From contig NZ_JAGYHF010000004.1 in the NCBI RefSeq assembly GCF_018336155.1, positions 62,001 to 126,000 of the forward strand: a stretch of DNA of 64,000 bases, given 5' to 3'. This DNA is from Pseudomonas rustica (GTDB lineage Bacteria > Pseudomonadota > Gammaproteobacteria > Pseudomonadales > Pseudomonadaceae). Below the pieces are notes generated by a model, which was given only the letters and a program-made list of their open reading frames with translations, was not told where the DNA came from and searched no databases. The position numbers were made by a program, and so were the translations under genes. Below, piece after piece: positions 50,620 through 60,749 of this stretch; the first letter of the stretch is position 1; each line of letters begins with the position of its first letter.

Positions 50620-53600
50620 TTACTCGATTACGTCAAAGGTCGGTACATCAATCGGTGCCGGGAGAACAGCGAAGCGATCCAGCGCCGCCTGTGTCAGACG
50701 GGTAAACAGTGCTCTGCGCAAATTGGCGCTGTTTTCGGTAATCGCCGTCATTCGCACCGAGAGCTGCTCGCGGTTTAACTGCGTCAACCGATCGAGATTG
50801 AGCAGGGCAAGTTTTGCGTTGATGTCGATTGCATCGAATGGCTCGTGGTAAGCCCTCTCCAGGTACTCCACCCAGATCGGATGGGTTTTGAGCGATTCGA
50901 GCAACGCCCCGCTCTGCTCCTCGCGAATGATCTGCTCATAAACCAGGTCGAGCGTTTGCTGGGTGACCTCAACGTCCAGTCGCTCGTTGATCGCCGTCGG
51001 CTGACCAAGAAGATCGAGACGCTGCGCCAAGCCCAAACGGAACGCAAAACTGACCTGTCTCGCATCCTCTGCGGTCAAAGTTTCTGTTAGCTGACGGGCG
51101 ACGATATTTTTGTGCGCCTCCTTTTCAACGGCTCGCAATCGAAACAGCCCCCGTAGCAAACGCAAAAATTGGCGCTCCAGCTGGACGTCACCCCGTCGCG
51201 CAACGTTCAAGGCCCTGTAGCATAAAACCGTCACGGCAAGATCACTGAATTGCAGCGAGCAATCGTCGATGCTTCTTGCATCCGCATCGGCCATGCGAAA
51301 TAAAGCACGGCGCAATGCCGCATCCTCCGCCGCCGAGGTTATGACACCCCAGACCCTTTCTCGTAACGTGGTGAATGCCAATCGATAGTCAACGGTATAA
51401 CGCAAGCGGATCAGCAAACTGAAGAAACGCCGGGAATAAGGCTGCAGGAACACCGAACGCCATAAGCGCTGGCGGGTTAGCATCAACGGGCCTGTAACAC
51501 CGGTCAACCAGATCGAACTCATCGACTCGTCCACCAATACCCGGGCTACCAGGTCGGTTTGTCCCAGTGAAAGAAGTCCGAAGTTGATCTGATTGCGGCG
51601 CTCATAGGCAGACAGCCGCGTTAAGGAATCAGCGGAAAGCGGATTTCCCCGAATATCGGTGCCCTGATTCAATACATCGGTGCTGACCAATACGTTCTGC
51701 GGAACCTCCACAATCCGGTTGTCACGCAGATCCAGTGTTCTTAACTTCGGCAGTCCCTCGGTGCCCGTTGGCCAGGTGCTGATCCCGGTATCGCGCAATC
51801 CCAGATGTTCAAGCAACGGCAGGCGCGAGACATCGGGACAGCGTCCCAGGTCAGGGTTGAAGCTCAACTCCAGACGTTTGAGTGAGCTCATCCGGGCCAG
51901 TTGCGAAGCCGACTCCTCTGTCAGGTGAATCCGGTTTTCGTTCAGCTCCAATGTTTCAAGCCTGGTCATCCCGCTGATGGCGGCTGGCAAACGTGTCAAT
52001 TCATTACCTGCCAGAGACAGTTCCCGTACGTTGGTAAAACCAGCAAGAAACTGGCTGATTCCCGCTCCGGCGCCAATATGGGCGATGTTCAATGCACCCA
52101 CGTGACTGAAGTCTGCCGGCAGAACCGGAAGCTGGCCGAGCACCAGTTCGGGCAACGACAGTTCATAAAGGATTTCTTGCGACATCGGAATCCGCGGCGT
52201 TTCTCGGCGCCAGCATCGAATGATCTGAATCGCCGCACGAAACCTGGCCAGTTTCGTGACCTTGATCCGGGGCCCGTTCAGCCCCTGGTGCCAGCTTTCA
52301 CGCATGATCCATCGCTGAAGGATGTCTCGCAGGTTGAAAAACTCGACACGCAAGTGTTCCAGCTTTCTGAGGCCCAGCATCTCGTCCGCCCCAAGGCTTT
52401 GCAAAAAGGCGTTGATCTGTTCATTGGAATGGGTCGGATAAAGTTCCTGCGCGCGTTGTTTCAACGCAACCGCATCGGAATGTGGCGTATCGTTGACGTG
52501 CGCGCGGCTCAAAGACTCTGGTTGCACGCGATCCGCCAGGCGCATCGGCGATGTGTAACCGCTGCGCACTGGCGAGTTGCTCAGGGTTAAATGCGCAACT
52601 TCGCGCCGCCGCAACGCCGTGGCAGTAATCTTGTGTCGCAACGATGTGACACCATCGACTGTTGCTACCCCCAGCGCTTCACGGCGCTGCGCTGACAATC
52701 CTTGCCACAGAGCCTCGAAGTAATGCTCACGCGTTCGCCCGGGCAGAAGCGCGACTTGTTCGAACTGTTTGTTCAACACTTCATAAGCGTAGCCATGGGC
52801 AAGCAGTTGCATATGCTCTGGCGCCTCTTCGCTGCCGAGCACGGCCACCACATCATCGGAACGGGTACCGTCGAGTATTTCTACGTAGAGGCCATCCTTC
52901 CAGCCAGGCGAATGCTCAAGGGCATCCAGCACTAAACGGTTGGTGTCCGTTGTTGCTGCCGCATCCAGATACAGCCCTTCAAAGGCGCGGATCTCACGAA
53001 TCACCTGCAAATACCGACGCGCTTCTTCGGCCTGACGAAGCGGGACATGACCCGCCTCCAGTTCGAGCAGTTCATGAGCGTCTGCATACCACACCAATTC
53101 ATTGGCAAAAGACGCAGGCAGCTCGGAGAACATATCCACCAGCAGCGCAGACTCCCGACTCAATGTCGGCGCGTTACGTTGGTAAAGTTGCTCGAACAGT
53201 TTGTAGTTGGTGCTGATAGCGTGTTCCTGCATGACCTGCTGCAGCGCCTGCTGCTGTCCGTATTCAGCGCTGACGGTCGATAACAGCTCGCTGCGCTCGG
53301 ATTCGCTTAAAGCCGCAAGGACGTCACGGTAAAGGTGCCCCTTGGCGAACGCGTCGTGGCGCAGGGCGATATAGCGGGTAATCGACTGTGCGCCAGCGAA
53401 GCTTTTCAACGTCTGTCCGGTCGCGTCAGTGATGCTCAGTGCCGTGTGCAGCGGCCATCGTTGCAAACTTGTCAGCAGATACAGTTGCAATTCGAAGTCA
53501 GCCTGCACCGCCGTTGGCAGCGCCCCCAATTGCTCGATAAATCTACGCACCTGCACGTCCGTATCGAATCGTTGCACACTATCGATCAGCGCAGCCGGCG

Positions 53601-55452
53601 GGCGGCGGCGATCAAGGATCGCCTGGCGCAACTCGTCGTCCTGTACCCCGCTCGCGGTCATGGCATCCATGATCAATGCGTCATCCAGCAGGCTCTCGCT
53701 GTAGCCAAGACGACGCAGCAGTGTCAGGCGATCCCATGCTTGGGGTAACTCGCAATCATGTCGCCAGGCACCAAAGTCATTGGTTTCAAGTAAAGGGGCG
53801 TAATCCTCCCGAAGGGAAGATGGCGGCTGCACCTCCCACATCTCGGTGTCGATCTGCGGACGCACGGCGTACACATGAGCACCTAGTTGCAAATAGGCCT
53901 GCCCGGCAAGCCAGCGCAGTCCTCTTTGATCGGTACGCAACCCGTCAGGCAATGTCATACGCTGGCGGTAAGGGGCGAGATCCGGGTTCCATAATCGCCT
54001 GAGGCCAGCGGATAGTTTGACTTCGCGTAGCCGTGCGACAACCCCGGTTCCTTTGATTGTTCTATAGGCCGATGAAATGACCAATTGACCGGCCGCCAGC
54101 GCCGCTGCAAGGATCAGGTTTTCCGTGGTGTCGAAGAAATACTCTGTCGCCTGTTCCTGATCACCTCGTGCCCAGCTGTCGATGCCCAGATAGACGCCAC
54201 GCAACAGCTGAAAAGCGGTCACTGCCATCAGAATTTCGCCCACCCCCGGGATAAACGAAGCGGCAAACAACGCCAGATCGATGCCGACCGTTTCGTAGGT
54301 TTCGAGCCTGGCCAGGCGTTCTTTCTCGTCCTCATCGTCGGTCGGTACCACCAGCAAGCGAGCGGTACTCTTGACGAGTGCGAGGCGCTGAAGAAAGAGC
54401 CCCTGTAAACCGTCTCCCTCCATGTCCACGGCAGTTACCGGAAGATAAATGCTCTCTTTGGGCAATGGTGAGCCGCCGGAAGGTTCAAGCAACCGTTGTT
54501 TTAACTGACTGCGAAACTCGACCTGCTCTCCCAACGCGACGAAACGTGCAAAGTAATGATGGAACGTCGATTGGCGTAAGCGGGCGCTGAGCCGCACTTC
54601 CATTTTTTGAAACGATGAGAACTCCTGGATGGACTGTTCAGGGTCGCCGGGAAGGTAGAGCACACAGCGCTTGTCAGCAGTTTTCAGTTGCAAAACCATC
54701 ACACCATAGATCGTGCAGTCCAGCAGCTTGATGGTGTGCAGGCTGAATGCCGCTTGAGATAAGCCCGCCGCCTCACCGTGCTGTAATGCTTCACGCAGGC
54801 GCTGATGGGTGTCTGGTGAAATGTGCTGTTTCATGAGCGCGAGCTGCAAATCGACCTCAAAACTGCGTCGCGAATGGGCCACGCAGGCTTTGCGTGTTTG
54901 CGGATCTTTCTCGAGGATCTGCTCCAGGTGCTGTTGATATTGCTTGCCCAGGTCAAGCTCGCGGCATAGCACCGCCAATTCATGAGGCTGCAGTGGCAGG
55001 ACTCGATTGCCGCGCCCGGTAACGCTCTCGGGGAGGTAGATCAGCGACCGCGCATGGTAATTTTCAGCACGGGTTTCCTCCGATGTGAAGTTCTCGCACG
55101 CGGCCACCACCAGGTCTCTGGCGATCGGGAGCACAAGCTTCTTCCTCAGCCCCAACAGGCTAGAGGTGGATCTGACGTGCTGAAAAACGGCGCCGGTGAT
55201 GTCCAGCGGCTCCTTGATTTTTTCCGACAACGCCTTGGTCAGTTTTTCAGTGGCAAACCGGTTGGGATCCCGCAGTTTCTCCAGGGCGGTGCGTGCCTCG
55301 TCCCTGGTGGCAAAGCTGGCGATCAATCCGTCATAGAGCGCCTTGCGCTGTGCCGGACTACTCTGGATGAACCAGGCAGGCCACTGCATTTTTTTGAAAA
55401 ACTCGAAGAAAACCCCCTGTTGTTCAAGCGTCATTGCCATTGGCGTACTCAT
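50620..55452 (-). CDS. DUF6543/LRR/NEL protein with Ser in place of the catalytic Cys
   Basis: 1610 residues. DUF6543 fills the first ~500 (VLCRELDLGKQYQQHLEQIL, CVLYLPGDPEQSIQEF, and the hydrophobic FAASFIPGVGEILMAVTAFQLL near 400); a long helical region follows. One LRR block lies at ~1110-1255 (LPADFSHVGALNIAHI, VRELSLAGNELTRLP, LRTLDLRDNRIVEVP). The NEL domain (~1290-1560) has FLRLLRGLFRLRAVEKEAHKN and SFAFRLGLAQRLDLLG, but the catalytic C-x-D of the family reads S1394-I-D1396, with a displaced Cys at 1398. It overlaps the upstream gene by 4 nt (ATGA), so the two are one operon. Probably a secreted effector without ligase activity, or an immunity/decoy relative. Confidence 0.85.
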   Translation of the reverse strand: MSTPMAMTLEQQGVFFEFFKKMQWPAWFIQSSPAQRKALYDGLIASFATRDEARTALEKLRDPNRFATEKLTKALSEKIKEPLDITGAVFQHVRSTSSLLGLRKKLVLPIARDLVVAACENFTSEETRAENYHARSLIYLPESVTGRGNRVLPLQPHELAVLCRELDLGKQYQQHLEQILEKDPQTRKACVAHSRRSFEVDLQLALMKQHISPDTHQRLREALQHGEAAGLSQAAFSLHTIKLLDCTIYGVMVLQLKTADKRCVLYLPGDPEQSIQEFSSFQKMEVRLSARLRQSTFHHYFARFVALGEQVEFRSQLKQRLLEPSGGSPLPKESIYLPVTAVDMEGDGLQGLFLQRLALVKSTARLLVVPTDDEDEKERLARLETYETVGIDLALFAASFIPGVGEILMAVTAFQLLRGVYLGIDSWARGDQEQATEYFFDTTENLILAAALAAGQLVISSAYRTIKGTGVVARLREVKLSAGLRRLWNPDLAPYRQRMTLPDGLRTDQRGLRWLAGQAYLQLGAHVYAVRPQIDTEMWEVQPPSSLREDYAPLLETNDFGAWRHDCELPQAWDRLTLLRRLGYSESLLDDALIMDAMTASGVQDDELRQAILDRRRPPAALIDSVQRFDTDVQVRRFIEQLGALPTAVQADFELQLYLLTSLQRWPLHTALSITDATGQTLKSFAGAQSITRYIALRHDAFAKGHLYRDVLAALSESERSELLSTVSAEYGQQQALQQVMQEHAISTNYKLFEQLYQRNAPTLSRESALLVDMFSELPASFANELVWYADAHELLELEAGHVPLRQAEEARRYLQVIREIRAFEGLYLDAAATTDTNRLVLDALEHSPGWKDGLYVEILDGTRSDDVVAVLGSEEAPEHMQLLAHGYAYEVLNKQFEQVALLPGRTREHYFEALWQGLSAQRREALGVATVDGVTSLRHKITATALRRREVAHLTLSNSPVRSGYTSPMRLADRVQPESLSRAHVNDTPHSDAVALKQRAQELYPTHSNEQINAFLQSLGADEMLGLRKLEHLRVEFFNLRDILQRWIMRESWHQGLNGPRIKVTKLARFRAAIQIIRCWRRETPRIPMSQEILYELSLPELVLGQLPVLPADFSHVGALNIAHIGAGAGISQFLAGFTNVRELSLAGNELTRLPAAISGMTRLETLELNENRIHLTEESASQLARMSSLKRLELSFNPDLGRCPDVSRLPLLEHLGLRDTGISTWPTGTEGLPKLRTLDLRDNRIVEVPQNVLVSTDVLNQGTDIRGNPLSADSLTRLSAYERRNQINFGLLSLGQTDLVARVLVDESMSSIWLTGVTGPLMLTRQRLWRSVFLQPYSRRFFSLLIRLRYTVDYRLAFTTLRERVWGVITSAAEDAALRRALFRMADADARSIDDCSLQFSDLAVTVLCYRALNVARRGDVQLERQFLRLLRGLFRLRAVEKEAHKNIVARQLTETLTAEDARQVSFAFRLGLAQRLDLLGQPTAINERLDVEVTQQTLDLVYEQIIREEQSGALLESLKTHPIWVEYLERAYHEPFDAIDINAKLALLNLDRLTQLNREQLSVRMTAITENSANLRRALFTRLTQAALDRFAVLPAPIDVPTFDVIE

Positions 55453-58400
55453 GATGAAGCCGCTCCATCAAGCCTTGGTCGTTTCACCGATGACGCAATA
55501 AACGTGGCTATTCGTTCTTCGAGCCGGGTAAAACTGGCAAACGGATCATGGCCGTCCAGCGGCGACCATCGCACTTCCTGGAACAGATACCGGCACAACG
55601 CAGGAGAGGTATCCATCTCCTCAATCATCTTCCAGACACGAATTTGCAAAGGTGCGTAGTCGACGAGAAAGTCCGCTGTACGGGTCATCCACTCAAGCGT
55701 GCCAAAGAATCGATCCCCTCCCGGCATGACCGCTATCCGCTCCCAGCGTGCGCTGAACAGTTCTGCGCGCTCGACCGATAACCCCTTCGTCCATGCACCC
55801 GGCAGAAAAACCGTGTGCGTCGGCTTGGCCATCCACACATTGATACCGCTTTGCTGACGATGCTCCACCACCCAGCGCAAACTGTCGGGATCACTTAGCG
55901 GGTTGCCGGACAGCAGCACGTTACCCTCCGCCACCGACTGTCGGCGCACGGCTTCGGGTATACGGGTAAGCCGGTTATCGCGCAGATCCAGACGCCGTAA
56001 GTAGGGGTAGTCGAAAATGCCGATGGGGCTCGTAGTGAGGCCGGTGCCGCGCAGCTTGAGCTGATTCAATTGCGGCATGCCCATCAGCAGCGGCGTGACA
56101 CCCAGTGGGTTATCGCTGAGGTCGATGATGCGCAGTCGCTTCAATTCAGCGATTTTTCCAGCGGTCTCGTCCGTTAGAACCAACCCGGTTGAACTCAGAT
56201 TGAGAATCTCCAGTTGGCTCATCTGGCTGATCGCTGGGGGCAATCGGCCAACCTCCTGGCCCAGTTCATTGAAAAGGCGTAAATCGACGCCCCTCATGCC
56301 CAGCCAGCGCAGGTTTGGGAAAGATTCGAGGAAGCCGTTGATACTGCCCCGCTGAGTCACTCGAAAATAAGGCATCGACAGCGAGATGACGTCGCGAAAC
56401 TTGATGTTGAGTTGCGGCAAACTATGCATGGGATCGAAATCCATGCCCAGATGAAAACCGACAAATCGGCCATCCTCGTAGACTCGACTATCAGGGTCAC
56501 CGCGTCCTTGCCAAAGGGCAATCAACTCTTCGGCCAGCTCGTGGCGGATCTCACGCTCCCTGTCCATTCGGGCCTCGATGCGGGCATCATTTTCGTCTTC
56601 GATTTCGACAGCACTCATGCCCTGCGCAAGGCCTTCGCTTTCCGGTAGTAATTCGACCTCCATGTCATGGATGTCCGTGTGGATGTCTTCGATCCATTCG
56701 GTGATGTCGTTGCCCAACTGCCCCATTTGCAGCCTTAATCGATCCAGCTCAACCTGTGCACCCGAGCCAAGCGCGCGCAGGAAGTCGTCGGCTTGAGCAT
56801 CGGAAACCGTCGGGTAAATTTCTTTGACCTGGAGCCTCATCACCTGTATGGACAAGTCTGCGTCCTGGGCCGTAGCGGGAAAGCCGCCGCCGCGTAACCC
56901 GGCGAAATGAAAGGGAGCCCCCGTGTCCATTCGACGCAGCCCAAGCCTCAACGCGGGTTGTGATAATGCGTGCAGACGGATTTTCGCCTGGAAGTCAGCC
57001 AGTTCATGATCGATGCGCAAACCCAGCGCCGATCGCTGCTCAATTGAGAGGGCATCGAGCAAGCGTTGCTCAAACGCCATTCCGGGTGATTTGATCAATT
57101 GCGTTTTCACGCTCGCGGAGACCGTACCGATGCTATCGATCACCCTGGAGCCTGCAGCGCTCTCAAGCACTTCGATTCGCGTTGCCGACGACCAGCCAGG
57201 CAAGCGCTCGAGTGTATGCAGAACCAGAACATCGCAATCAGCACTGACTGAGGACTTCAAATAGAGCCCCTCATAGGCTCGACAGAGCCGAAATTGTTGC
57301 TCGTACTGTTGAGCCTTATCTGCCAGCTGGCTGAAAACACGCTTGCTGTCGGCGAGGGTATGCGGCGCAGCGATGTCCAAGCCTGCACGATCAAGCATTT
57401 GCTCCACCGCACTCGTCGAAAGCTGCGGATACTGCTGACGGAACAACCTCACCCAAGAATTATCCGATTGTTGCAGGGCTTCATGACGCTGATGGAAGCT
57501 TTCTGTCCGGGCGCGTTGCAGCTGTTGAGCTTGTGCCGAATTTTCAGGAAATGCATCGATGGCCTCTTGCAGCGCTTGATCAATGGCAAAGCGGTTGATG
57601 GTGTCCTGCAGAATGGGCGTCGGTGCTCGGCCGTCAGTCTGCATCAGACGTAAAGCGTCATCGCTCACGCCACTGACATGGCGAATCTGCAGCAAGACAT
57701 GGTTGCTGAACTGCTCGACGCTTGGCCCGATACCTCGCATCAAGGCAATTGGCTTTTCTACCGACGGTGTTACGCCGGGCTCGGCTACCCCGGCAGATTG
57801 CTCCGCAGCCTGACGCGCGACGACTGACTCGTCTTGCAGGCTTTTAACGACGGAGGGTTCTGCGTGGGCGATCAATTGCCCTGCCAGCACCGGCAGCGCG
57901 TTCAATACGCCAAATACGGTTCGAGTAATGCCCTGCGAGCGTTCGGTTGAGTTTGTTGCGTTTGCCGTCTCGGCAAGACCGTAACCGGCATCGATCAGGC
58001 CGGCCAATGTCAGCAAGCCTTCCCCACCGGGAATCAAAAGCGCCAACGGCGCGTATCGGTTGAGCCACTGCACCAGCGGCTCGACCACTGCGCTCAATTG
58101 CTGACGATTGACCTCGGCGTCGTCACGGATCGTGGCAATGCTGTCGAGCGCCGCTTGTTTCATCGCCTTCACCATCTGCGCAAATGGGTCAGTGCCCGCC
58201 GGGGCACTCTCTAGATCGGCGTAGTCGCAAGGATCCCAGTAGCCATCGTTGTTGAAGAAGCCGGCGGTGGTGGTCAGATGATGTTGTCGCGGGTACATCG
58301 CCATGCCTTGCAGCGCCGTGAGCACGCCGGCGTGCAGGACGCCGTCAGCGCGATCGTCCTCCCTGAAATGCGCGGCCAAAGCCTTGGTCATGTCGATATT

Positions 58401-59306
58401 GCGTCCTGCCTCGGTCAACCAGTGGCGCATCGCTTGAACATCGGCGAATTCCTGAAAAGGTGACGAGTTGCCTGGGACATACAGCAGCCTTCGAGCGTGG
58501 CCCGGTTGCGAGAAGCACCAGATATCGGTCGCGACATAACGATAGATGCGCAACCGGCTGAACTGGATGTCTTTTGGCTCGATAAAGCGCCCTTGTAAAT
58601 GCTCAAGGGTGAGCGAGTCCCAGGATTGCTGCGGATTCAGACCGGCTCCGTGCAATGCCAGTTTCAGGCCTTCACCGGAAAGCGTTTGTTCCTGATGCTG
58701 CAGGTAAGCGGCCATGACATAGGCAGATTTGACCGCCGCCTTCAGTGGATAGCTTTTGTTTGTCTCAATAACGGCGTCGGACGGCCAGGCCTGTTCGACG
58801 TAAGCGCTGTATTGATGCTTGAGTTCCAGTGTCCACACCCATCGTTTGAACGCGTGGGGTTGCACTGCAAGCTGCGTGTGCGGTTCGTAACGCTGGGGAA
58901 TGGTTTGTTGGTAGATGCCTTCGTAGTCCGCATGCCCACCCTCGGGGAACGCCGATTCATCAATATCGACGACCTTGATAGGCGGCCCCACCGGGGGCGG
59001 GGTGTACAGGCCAAATACCGTTTCACCGAAACGTCCGGCGCCGACCGTTTGCTGATTGCTCATGGCCGCGTGAAGCAGACTTTCGGTTCTCGTGAGACGC
59101 CCCTGATGAATCCCTTCAAGTGCGGGATAACCACGAAAATCGTACTGCAGATAGGCCAGTTGCGACGTCATCGGGGCAATGTCTTTGCCCCATCGATCCT
59201 CGATCAAGTCACGGGTGAACCGCGTGGCGCTGTGTGGCAACACGGCTTCCAGTTTGAGGGCCCACTGTTGGTGTCTGTTGCGGCGGGTTTCTGCGTTCTC
59301 CGTCAT
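55449..59306 (-). CDS. DUF6543/LRR protein with a truncated NEL domain
   Basis: 1285 residues from ATG 59306 (MTENAETRRNRHQQ), AGGA 10 nt upstream; a TTG three codons earlier is less likely. DUF6543-type N-terminal half (RLLYVPGNSSPFQEFADV; LLIPGGEGLLTLAGLIDAGY), helical middle, then an LRR block (~970-1115: LEILNLSSTGLVLTDETAGKI, LRIIDLSDNPLGVTP, LRRLDLRDNRLTRIP). The C-terminus enters the NEL fold (RFFGTLEWMTRTADF, LQIRVWKMIEEM) and stops ~25 residues after the position of the catalytic Cys, which is Pro here (SPLDGH). It is first in the operon with the 1610-residue gene. It may bind targets but cannot be a NEL ligase by itself. Confidence 0.83.
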   Translation of the reverse strand: MTENAETRRNRHQQWALKLEAVLPHSATRFTRDLIEDRWGKDIAPMTSQLAYLQYDFRGYPALEGIHQGRLTRTESLLHAAMSNQQTVGAGRFGETVFGLYTPPPVGPPIKVVDIDESAFPEGGHADYEGIYQQTIPQRYEPHTQLAVQPHAFKRWVWTLELKHQYSAYVEQAWPSDAVIETNKSYPLKAAVKSAYVMAAYLQHQEQTLSGEGLKLALHGAGLNPQQSWDSLTLEHLQGRFIEPKDIQFSRLRIYRYVATDIWCFSQPGHARRLLYVPGNSSPFQEFADVQAMRHWLTEAGRNIDMTKALAAHFREDDRADGVLHAGVLTALQGMAMYPRQHHLTTTAGFFNNDGYWDPCDYADLESAPAGTDPFAQMVKAMKQAALDSIATIRDDAEVNRQQLSAVVEPLVQWLNRYAPLALLIPGGEGLLTLAGLIDAGYGLAETANATNSTERSQGITRTVFGVLNALPVLAGQLIAHAEPSVVKSLQDESVVARQAAEQSAGVAEPGVTPSVEKPIALMRGIGPSVEQFSNHVLLQIRHVSGVSDDALRLMQTDGRAPTPILQDTINRFAIDQALQEAIDAFPENSAQAQQLQRARTESFHQRHEALQQSDNSWVRLFRQQYPQLSTSAVEQMLDRAGLDIAAPHTLADSKRVFSQLADKAQQYEQQFRLCRAYEGLYLKSSVSADCDVLVLHTLERLPGWSSATRIEVLESAAGSRVIDSIGTVSASVKTQLIKSPGMAFEQRLLDALSIEQRSALGLRIDHELADFQAKIRLHALSQPALRLGLRRMDTGAPFHFAGLRGGGFPATAQDADLSIQVMRLQVKEIYPTVSDAQADDFLRALGSGAQVELDRLRLQMGQLGNDITEWIEDIHTDIHDMEVELLPESEGLAQGMSAVEIEDENDARIEARMDREREIRHELAEELIALWQGRGDPDSRVYEDGRFVGFHLGMDFDPMHSLPQLNIKFRDVISLSMPYFRVTQRGSINGFLESFPNLRWLGMRGVDLRLFNELGQEVGRLPPAISQMSQLEILNLSSTGLVLTDETAGKIAELKRLRIIDLSDNPLGVTPLLMGMPQLNQLKLRGTGLTTSPIGIFDYPYLRRLDLRDNRLTRIPEAVRRQSVAEGNVLLSGNPLSDPDSLRWVVEHRQQSGINVWMAKPTHTVFLPGAWTKGLSVERAELFSARWERIAVMPGGDRFFGTLEWMTRTADFLVDYAPLQIRVWKMIEEMDTSPALCRYLFQEVRWSPLDGHDPFASFTRLEERIATFIASSVKRPRLDGAASS

Positions 59307-59427
59307 TCTCTGCAATCCTTTGCATCGCTATAGGAGTGACTAACCTAAAGGATGTGAGGCGAGGAAAATGCAGGACGTTTCCGCGATGGGCGAGGAAATT
59401 TCGCTAGGGGGGATGGGTGTTCAAGAT

Positions 59428-59502
59428 CAAAAGATCGCAGCCTTCGGCAGCTCCTACATGGGAATATCTGTAGGAGCTGCCGCAGGCTGCGATCTTTTCA
59501 GA
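59428..59502. repeat. 75-bp palindrome, GTAGGAGCTGCCG family
   Basis: AAAAGATCGCAGCCTTCGGC (59432) is mirrored by GCCGCAGGCTGCGATCTTTT (59480) around GCTCCTACATGGGAATATCTGTAGGAGC pieces. It lies between the start of the NEL operon and the 3' end of sohB, both minus strand. Confidence 0.85.
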
Positions 59503-59513
59503 CGAACCGCTAA

Positions 59514-60545
59514 TTACCAGAAGCGTTGTTGGGTCAAACGACTCCACCAGCTCAGCAACACGCGATCCACCGAACCGCTGGCCGCCATGCCGATGCGCTC
59601 TTGCAGGCTCTTACGCTCGGCGTAATGCAGGTGATAAACCTCGGACTTCTTCGCACGTTCTGCCAAGTACTCATCGCTGGTCTTGAGTTCATCGACCAGT
59701 TGCTTATCCAGCGCCGCAACACCCAGCCAGACTTCACCAGTAGCCACTTCGTCGATCGCCAGTTGCGGGCGATAGCGTGACACGAAGTTCTTGAACAGTT
59801 GGTGAGTGATGTCGAGGTCTTCCTGGAATTTCTCGCGGCCCTTTTCGGTGTTTTCGCCAAACACGGTCAGGGTGCGTTTGTATTCGCCGGCGGTCAGCAC
59901 TTCGAAATCGATGTCGTGCTTCTTCAGCAGCCGGTTGACGTTGGGCAACTGCGCGACCACACCAATCGAGCCGAGGATCGCAAACGGTGCGCTGATGATC
60001 TTCTCGCCAATGCAAGCCATCATGTAACCGCCACTCGCGGCCACCTTATCGATGCACACGGTCAGCGGCACGCCGGCTTCGCGGATACGCGCCAGTTGCG
60101 AGGACGCCAGGCCATAGCTGTGCACCATGCCACCGCCACTTTCGAGACGCAGGACGACTTCGTCTTTCGGTGTCGCGAGAGTCAATAGTGCAGTGATTTC
60201 ATGACGCAGGCTTTCGGTAGCCGAGGCTTTGATATCGCCGTCGAAATCCAGCACAAACACCCGCGCTTTGGCGTCAGGTTTGTTCTTCTGCTTCTTCTCG
60301 GTTTTCTCGGCTTTGGCCTGGCCCTTGCGCAGCGCCTTGAGCTGATCCTTGTCGAGCAATGTCTGCTCCAGGCGTTCACGCAGGCCCTTATAGAAATCAT
60401 TGAGCTTGCTGACCTGCAACTGACCGGCCGATTTGCGCCGGCCCTTGCTGCGCAACGCGGCAAAACTGGCGAGCACCACCAGAATGGCGATCACCAAAGT
60501 AACGGTCTTGGCCAGGAAACTGGCGTATTCGGTGAAAAACTCCAC
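59514..60545 (-). CDS. sohB: SohB, inner membrane serine protease (family S49)
   Basis: 343 residues from GTG 60545, with AGGAG about 6 nt upstream. One N-terminal membrane span (~12-32) is followed by a Lys-rich linker (KALRKGQAKAEKTEKKQKNK). The S49 domain has catalytic S171 (AASGGYMMACIG) and K223 (GEYKRTLTVFGEN), with SIGVVAQLPN between them. It is a probable signal peptide or membrane protein peptidase acting on the periplasmic side. Length and motifs match SohB well. Confidence 0.95.
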   Translation of the reverse strand: MEFFTEYASFLAKTVTLVIAILVVLASFAALRSKGRRKSAGQLQVSKLNDFYKGLRERLEQTLLDKDQLKALRKGQAKAEKTEKKQKNKPDAKARVFVLDFDGDIKASATESLRHEITALLTLATPKDEVVLRLESGGGMVHSYGLASSQLARIREAGVPLTVCIDKVAASGGYMMACIGEKIISAPFAILGSIGVVAQLPNVNRLLKKHDIDFEVLTAGEYKRTLTVFGENTEKGREKFQEDLDITHQLFKNFVSRYRPQLAIDEVATGEVWLGVAALDKQLVDELKTSDEYLAERAKKSEVYHLHYAERKSLQERIGMAASGSVDRVLLSWWSRLTQQRFW

Positions 60546-60749
60546 AGAGACTCCTTAAAACAATGCGCGGATGCGAAACACACGCGGGATGACGCCAGCA
60601 TACCCATGCACCGGCCCGTCGGCCAGCCGTGAAACCTCTGGCAACACGCCTGTAACGGGCATTTCAAACAAGCGTATGTTTTTTCATTGACAGCTCTCCA
60701 TCATCCTCATAACCTCGCCAAACCTTCAACGTACCGGGATGACGCGGAC

